NCBI GenBank assembly: GCA_016219545.1
Contig: JACRMH010000023.1
Location: forward strand, 1-64,000
DNA: 64,000 bases
Origin: Chloroflexota bacterium
GTDB taxonomy: Bacteria > Chloroflexota > Anaerolineae > Anaerolineales > Villigracilaceae
Direction of reading: 5' to 3'
The notes beneath the pieces were generated by a model. It did not search any database, was not told where the DNA came from, and worked only from the letters and a program-made list of their open reading frames with translations. The position numbers and the translations under genes are program-made. Below, piece after piece: positions 59,359 through 64,000 of this stretch. Position 1 is the stretch's first letter, and each line of letters begins with the position of its first letter.

Positions 59359-61266
59359 ATGAACCTGACTCCCATTGTCAACAAGACAAATTCTCAAGTA
59401 AGCGTTTTTTGGAAATCCCTGCGCCGCAATCCCATGGGGTTGGTTGGTCTTGCGATGCTGATAGCGATCCTCGCTGTGGCAGTCTTTGCCCCATTAATTG
59501 CGCCCGTTCATACGGCTGAGATCACCAGCAAGGATATTTACAATGCCCCAAACAGTACACACTGGTTAGGCACGGACGATGCAGGCAACGATGTGCTTGC
59601 CAATTTTATCCTCGGCTCGCGCGTCTCATTGATCGTCGGTTTTTTTGCAGCTTTCATTTCGATAGTTATCGGCGGCCTGATCGGCATCATCGCAGGCTTT
59701 TACGGTGGGCGCGTGGAAAACACCCTCATGCGTATCACCGACATTATGCTGGTCATCCCAGACCTGCCATTGATGGTCGTGATCATCGCGTTGACCAAAC
59801 CTTCCCTGTTCAACATTATTTTCGTGATCGGCATTTTCGGCTGGACGACCACCGCCCGCGTTGTCCGTTCGCAAACTTTGGCAGTTAAATCCCGCAAGTT
59901 CGTCTTGCGCGCAAGGGCTATTGGCGCAGGCAATATGCACATAATTCGTCATCACATCCTTCCGCTTGTGCTTCCCATCCTTGTCGTGCAGGCCGTGTTG
60001 ACAGTTTCCTCCGCGATCCTCAACGAATCTACTTTAAGTTTTCTCGGACTCGGTGACCCAACTGCGCCTTCATGGGGGCAGATGCTTAACTTCGCATTCA
60101 GCCGCGGAGCCATGTCCACTGGAGCTTGGTGGGCATTGGTAGTCCCGGGCTTTGGCATTGTCTGGGTGGTGTTGGGGCTGACTCTCTTCGGGCAGGGACT
60201 TGAGCAGGTACTAAACCCAAGGCTGGATACACACCACTTAATGCCGGGCAGGCCTGTCGTCCAGAGTGAAACGGCGCAGCTTCCATCATCCGAAAAAATT
60301 CTTTTGGATGTCAGAAATCTATCCATCAATTATATAAACGATGACAAAGCCCCGGCACGCGCCGTGGAAAATGTAAGCTTCACTTTGAAGGAAGGTGAAT
60401 TGATCGGGCTGGTCGGTGAAAGCGGATGCGGAAAGACAACGCTGATGTTGGCTCTTCTGCGGCTGCTTCCTGCTGCCGGACAAATTGTCAACGGGAAAGT
60501 TTTCTTCAACGGCAAAGACCTGACCGCGCTCAATGAAGACGAGATCAATGCCGTGCGCTGGAAGGAAATTTCGATTGTGTTCCAAGGCGCGATGAATGCG
60601 CTCAACCCTGTGCGGACGGTGGGGGATCAGATCGCCGAAGCGATCATCAAACACATGCCCGGCTTTCCGCATGACCTGCGTTTGCAGGAACGCGTGGTTG
60701 AACTGCTTGAATTGGTGGGCATTGCTGCCGACCATAAAGACCATTACCCGCATCAATATTCAGGTGGAATGCGCCAGCGCGCCATGATCGCGATGGCATT
60801 GGCTTGCAATCCGCAGGTCATTATTGCTGATGAGCCAACGACTGCTTTGGATGTAATGATCCAGGCGCAGATCTTGGAACTGCTCGACAGCCTGCGCAAA
60901 AAACTTGGCCTTGCCATTATTTTTGTGACACATGATCTTGGCGTGGTTGCTGAAATGTGCGACCACGTCTTGGTCATGTACGGCGGTGTGACCGCTGAGT
61001 ATGCGGATGTGGACACCATTTATAACGAAGCGCGTCATCCCTACACACAGGAATTGCTCAAAGCGTTTCCCGACCTGACCAAGCCCAAGAAAAAACTATC
61101 CTCCATTCCTGGTTATCCGCCCAGGCTCGATGCCCTTCCCGCAGGCTGCCGCTTTGCGCCGCGCTGTCCACGCGTATACGCGCGCTGCCATACGGAACAA
61201 CCCATCCTTTATAAATTAAGTGACAACCACATCGCAAGCTGTCATCTTCTTGAGGCTTCAAAATGA
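59359..61266 (+). CDS. Fused permease-ATPase (DppC-DppD) of peptide ABC transporter 2
   Basis: 635 residues. The N-terminal 285 residues are a DppC-type permease (HWLGTDDAGNDVLANFILG, EAA motif HHILPLVLPILVVQ). A linker of about 25 residues (RPVVQSETAQLPSSEK) leads to a DppD-type ATPase (about 310-635) with GESGCGKTTLMLALL, YSGGMRQRAMIAMAL, VIIADEPTTALDV and the cysteine cluster GCRFAPRCPRVYARC. These are separate proteins in system 1, so gene fusion occurred in system 2 after divergence. Confidence 0.93.
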   Translation: MNLTPIVNKTNSQVSVFWKSLRRNPMGLVGLAMLIAILAVAVFAPLIAPVHTAEITSKDIYNAPNSTHWLGTDDAGNDVLANFILGSRVSLIVGFFAAFISIVIGGLIGIIAGFYGGRVENTLMRITDIMLVIPDLPLMVVIIALTKPSLFNIIFVIGIFGWTTTARVVRSQTLAVKSRKFVLRARAIGAGNMHIIRHHILPLVLPILVVQAVLTVSSAILNESTLSFLGLGDPTAPSWGQMLNFAFSRGAMSTGAWWALVVPGFGIVWVVLGLTLFGQGLEQVLNPRLDTHHLMPGRPVVQSETAQLPSSEKILLDVRNLSINYINDDKAPARAVENVSFTLKEGELIGLVGESGCGKTTLMLALLRLLPAAGQIVNGKVFFNGKDLTALNEDEINAVRWKEISIVFQGAMNALNPVRTVGDQIAEAIIKHMPGFPHDLRLQERVVELLELVGIAADHKDHYPHQYSGGMRQRAMIAMALACNPQVIIADEPTTALDVMIQAQILELLDSLRKKLGLAIIFVTHDLGVVAEMCDHVLVMYGGVTAEYADVDTIYNEARHPYTQELLKAFPDLTKPKKKLSSIPGYPPRLDALPAGCRFAPRCPRVYARCHTEQPILYKLSDNHIASCHLLEASK

Positions 61267-62255
61267 GCAAGGATCACTTTCTGGAAATTCGCGGATTAAA
61301 AAAATACTTCGACGCCGACCGCCCATCTTTGCGCTTCGCGTCGCGTGAAATGCGCCACGTCCATGCGGTGGATGGCGTTGACCTTAGCCTTCAACACAGC
61401 GAAGTGATCGCATTGGTTGGTGAGAGTGGCTGCGGAAAATCAACGCTCGCGCTTTTGCTGATGGGTTTGGAAGAATCCACCGCAGGGACGATCTCATTTG
61501 AAGGCCGCGACATCACTCATTTGAAAGAGCATGAACGTAAAGGCCTGCGGCGCAAAATTCAAATGGTGTTTCAAGACCCGTACGAATCATTGAATCCCAC
61601 GCAGAATATCGAAGAGATCATCAACGAACCTTTGCTGGTACATGGCATCGGCAAAAACAAACAGGATCGCGACCAGCGTGTCAAAAAAGCGCTTGAAGAT
61701 TCGGGCTTGAAACCCGCCGATGTTTATCTTCAACGTTTTCCACATGAACTCTCCGGCGGACAACGTCAGCGCGTCGTCATCGCGGCGGCACTGGTGTTGG
61801 AACCTGAGATCCTCCTCGCTGATGAACCCGTCTCCATGTTAGATGTTTCCATCCGCGCTGAGATCATCAACTTGCTGGCCGAACTACGCATCACGCGCAA
61901 GATCGCCGTCATTTTCATCACACACGATCTTGGCTCGGTGGGTTTCTTTGCAGACCGCGTGGCGGTCATGTACCTTGGGCGTATCGTTGAAATTGGCACC
62001 ATGCTTGAAGTTTTGGAAAAGCCCCAGCATCCATACACAAAGGCGTTGCTCTCCGTCATCCCCGTTCCGAATCCGCGCTTGCGGCGTGAACGTATCATTC
62101 TGCAGGGTGAAACTCCCAACCCTATTGATGTTCCAACGGGCTGTCGTTTTCATCCGCGCTGCCCGGTTGCGATGTGGACTTGCAAAGCCAGTGACCCGCC
62201 ATTCACAACTCTAAGTAAAACCCATCAGGCAGCTTGTTTGCTTTTGGTAAAGTAG
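61263..62255 (+). CDS. Peptide ABC transporter ATP-binding protein (DppF-like, system 2)
   Basis: 330 residues with GESGCGKSTLALLLMG, LSGGQRQRVVIAAAL, ILLADEPVSMLDVS and the C-terminal cysteine cluster. It overlaps the fusion gene by 4 nt (ATGA). The signature and Walker B are intact. Its partner ATPase half is the C-terminal half of the fusion. Confidence 0.94.
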   Translation: MSKDHFLEIRGLKKYFDADRPSLRFASREMRHVHAVDGVDLSLQHSEVIALVGESGCGKSTLALLLMGLEESTAGTISFEGRDITHLKEHERKGLRRKIQMVFQDPYESLNPTQNIEEIINEPLLVHGIGKNKQDRDQRVKKALEDSGLKPADVYLQRFPHELSGGQRQRVVIAAALVLEPEILLADEPVSMLDVSIRAEIINLLAELRITRKIAVIFITHDLGSVGFFADRVAVMYLGRIVEIGTMLEVLEKPQHPYTKALLSVIPVPNPRLRRERIILQGETPNPIDVPTGCRFHPRCPVAMWTCKASDPPFTTLSKTHQAACLLLVK

Positions 62256-62261
62256 CGCGAC

Positions 62262-63032
62262 ATGGATATTACAAGTTTACAAAACCCAAGAGTTAAATAC
62301 ATAGTCAAACTCCGCGAGGACAAACGTCAACGTAAACTCGATGGGCTGATGCTTGTAGAAGGCCGTGATGAGTTGACTCTGGCCCTCAGCGCCGGACTCA
62401 AGCCGCAGTCGCTTCTGACCGCGCCCGAGCTTGATCCGGCTTCGATGGACGTTTCCTCCTTTGAAGTGACCACTGTTACCCGCGCCGTGTTCGAGAAAAT
62501 TTCGTATCGCGATAACCCCGATGGCTGGCTGGGAATTTTTCCCATCCCAAAATCGTCGCTCGACGAGTTGAAACTGAGCGCATCGCCTTTGATTATTGTC
62601 GCCGAGTCCGTGGAGAAGCCGGGCAATTTGGGTGCGATCCTGCGCACAGCGGATGCGGCTCATGTAGATGCCCTTCTCGTCTGTGACCCGCGCGTGGACT
62701 TGTGGAATCCAAACGTAGTCCGTGCATCACGCGGGACGATCTTCACCGTACCCACCGTCGAGGTTGATTCGCAAAATGCGCTGGCATTCCTCAGGTCAGG
62801 AAAGATGCGTGTGCTTGCAGCCACGCCGTCTGCTGAAGTGTCTTATACTGATGTGGACATGAAAGAATCCATCGCGATAGCAGTCGGCACCGAAGATGAA
62901 GGGCTGACGGATTTCTGGATGCAGAATGCGGATATCAAAGTAAAAATTCCCATGCTGGGAAAAGTCAATTCGCTGAACGTATCCATTGCAACAGCGCTGA
63001 TTACCTATGAAGCTGTGAGGCAGAGAAAATAA
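62262..63032 (+). CDS. TrmH/SpoU-family RNA 2'-O-methyltransferase
   Basis: 256 residues: an N-terminal substrate-binding part (VKLREDKRQRKLDGLMLVEG, L30e-like) and a SPOUT knot domain with EKPGNLGAILRTADAA, AIAVGTEDEGLTD and LGKVNSLNVSIATALI. It methylates ribose in rRNA or tRNA; the target is not clear (RlmB/TsnR-like). It starts 6 nt after the transporter ATPase stop and is probably co-transcribed. Confidence 0.9.
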   Translation: MDITSLQNPRVKYIVKLREDKRQRKLDGLMLVEGRDELTLALSAGLKPQSLLTAPELDPASMDVSSFEVTTVTRAVFEKISYRDNPDGWLGIFPIPKSSLDELKLSASPLIIVAESVEKPGNLGAILRTADAAHVDALLVCDPRVDLWNPNVVRASRGTIFTVPTVEVDSQNALAFLRSGKMRVLAATPSAEVSYTDVDMKESIAIAVGTEDEGLTDFWMQNADIKVKIPMLGKVNSLNVSIATALITYEAVRQRK

Positions 63033-63033
63033 A

Positions 63034-63981
63034 ATGAAAGCATTGTGGCTTGAAAACCAGAAACTGGAATTAAGAGAAGTTCCAAAACCAGACCGCCCAA
63101 ATGAAGCATTGATACGGATTCGAAAGGCTGGCATTTGCAGCACCGACCTTGAAATGGTAAAGGGATATTATCCTTTCACGGGTATTCCCGGTCATGAGTT
63201 TGTTGGCGAAGTGGTGGATGCACCAGATAGATCATGGATCGGTCAGCGGGTGGTGGGGGAGATCAATGTTGTTTGCGGTACGTGCGAGTCCTGTCTGAAC
63301 GAACGCCCAACCCATTGTGAGAACCGTACTGTGCTTGGGATCTCCAACCGAAATGGGGTCTTCGCTGAATACACAACCCTGCCTTTGGAAAATTTATACC
63401 GCGTGCCCGATTCTGTTTCAGATGAAATGGCGATATTTACCGAGCCGCTCGCCGCCGCATTGGAAATTCAACAACAGATTCAGATCGAACAGGCCGACCG
63501 CGTGCTTCTGGTGGGCGCAGGCAGGCTGGGACAATTGATCGCCCAGACTCTTGCTCTTGCAGGTTGTAATTTGCACGTATTGGCGCGTCATCCATTTCAA
63601 CAAAATCTATTAACCGCACGCGGGATTAATTTGATCTCTGAGGCAGAAATCAATTCTGGCAAATGGGATATTGTGATCGAAGCGACCGGCTCGCCGGATG
63701 GATTCAATCTCGCACGGAAGGCAGTCCGCCCGCGTGGAACGATGGTGTTGAAATCTACGTATGAAGGGGAAATGAGCGTAAACATTTCATCCATTGTTGT
63801 GGATGAAATCACAGTACTTGGCTCGCGCTGTGGCCCATTCGAATCCGCTTTGCAGTTACTGGAAAGCGGCGCTGTAGATCCATCTGTATTGATGACCGCA
63901 AAATATAGTCTGGGAGAGGTTATAGAGGCTTTCAAGCATGCCAGCCAGCCGGGCGTTTTAAAGATTTATATTGAAATGTGA
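63034..63981 (+). CDS. Zinc-dependent medium-chain dehydrogenase
   Basis: 315 residues: catalytic-zinc ligands (GICSTDLEMVKG, GHEFVGEV), the structural-zinc cysteines in CGTCESCLNERPTHC and a Rossmann domain (LLVGAGRLGQLIAQ). It oxidises an alcohol or polyol with NAD(P). It is shorter than typical MDR enzymes (about 340-350). It begins 1 nt after the methyltransferase stop (ATAAAATG). Confidence 0.87.
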   Translation: MKALWLENQKLELREVPKPDRPNEALIRIRKAGICSTDLEMVKGYYPFTGIPGHEFVGEVVDAPDRSWIGQRVVGEINVVCGTCESCLNERPTHCENRTVLGISNRNGVFAEYTTLPLENLYRVPDSVSDEMAIFTEPLAAALEIQQQIQIEQADRVLLVGAGRLGQLIAQTLALAGCNLHVLARHPFQQNLLTARGINLISEAEINSGKWDIVIEATGSPDGFNLARKAVRPRGTMVLKSTYEGEMSVNISSIVVDEITVLGSRCGPFESALQLLESGAVDPSVLMTAKYSLGEVIEAFKHASQPGVLKIYIEM

Positions 63982-64000
63982 ATAAGGTCTCAGCCCAACA

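Overview
The window looks like chromosomal DNA of a Chloroflexota bacterium, most likely class Anaerolineae. This is inferred from lineage-typical features: a zinc-ribbon (DUF5679-like) head on topoisomerase I, a non-pyrrolysine MttB-like methyltransferase, many lipoproteins with Pro/Thr-rich linkers, very large GAF-stack sensors, repeated peptide ABC transporters, and intergenic DNA full of short palindromic repeats. No rRNA, CRISPR array or intact prophage is visible. There are four tRNAs (Cys, Gly, Phe, Leu), all on the minus strand.

Layout. 0.1-5.8 kb: one giant minus-strand response regulator with PAS, seven GAF and HD-GYP domains. 5.9-6.2 kb: tRNA-Cys, -Gly, -Phe. 6.4-9.3 kb: a DUF4258/YgiT toxin-antitoxin-like pair coupled to a lipoprotein-LivH-LivM fusion. 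9.4-11.1 kb: a polytopic membrane protein. 11.2-12.5 kb: a promoter, a 20-codon ORF and tandem terminators ahead of a RIO1-type kinase. 12.6-23.4 kb: housekeeping genes (MttB-like, rpsP-KH-rimM, dprA, manC, topA, a methyltransferase with a small membrane partner, greA). 23.5-26.1 kb: dNTPase, tRNA-Leu, HAD phosphatase and cupin. 26.3-27.9 kb: an AT-rich AIPR-family putative anti-phage gene. 28-32 kb: a fused histidine/folate enzyme and two secreted lipoprotein hydrolases. 32-41.5 kb: a minus-strand run of antiporter, homocysteine methyltransferase, PilZ, moeA, UbiA-like, aminotransferase, DinB, SDR and creatininase-like genes. 41.6-47.8 kb: a type I-like restriction-modification island (YdbC/PC4-like, fused HsdM-HsdS, a REP-associated Y1 transposase, HsdR). 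47.9-62.3 kb: an S9 peptidase, cyanophycinase and two complete di/oligopeptide ABC transporters in tandem. 62.3-64 kb: an rRNA/tRNA methyltransferase and a zinc dehydrogenase.

Most striking is the 41.8-45.2 kb interval. A family of palindromes built on AGACCCTAAGGGTTT occurs six times, as four 33-34 nt hairpins and two elements of exactly 95 nt. They surround and lie inside the restriction-modification genes and a Y1 (RAYT-type) transposase. Three copies sit in frame within coding sequence, one of them inside the transposase itself. A second, independent class of repeat is a purine-rich 7-nt tandem repeat between 36.8 and 41.2 kb. It occurs in intergenic DNA and in frame inside four consecutive-region genes. 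A third palindrome family (GTAGGGGCGGGG type) has entered moeA in frame and the 3' end of the HAD gene. The locus therefore appears to tolerate, and read through, repeat insertions.

Functionally, 47.9-62.3 kb suggests peptide or cyanophycin scavenging. Transcription start signals in several places (6.36, 15.50 and 25.70 kb) place a -10 box only 6-10 nt before the ATG, suggesting leaderless or near-leaderless mRNAs. All functional calls rest on motif recognition by eye; no searches were run.
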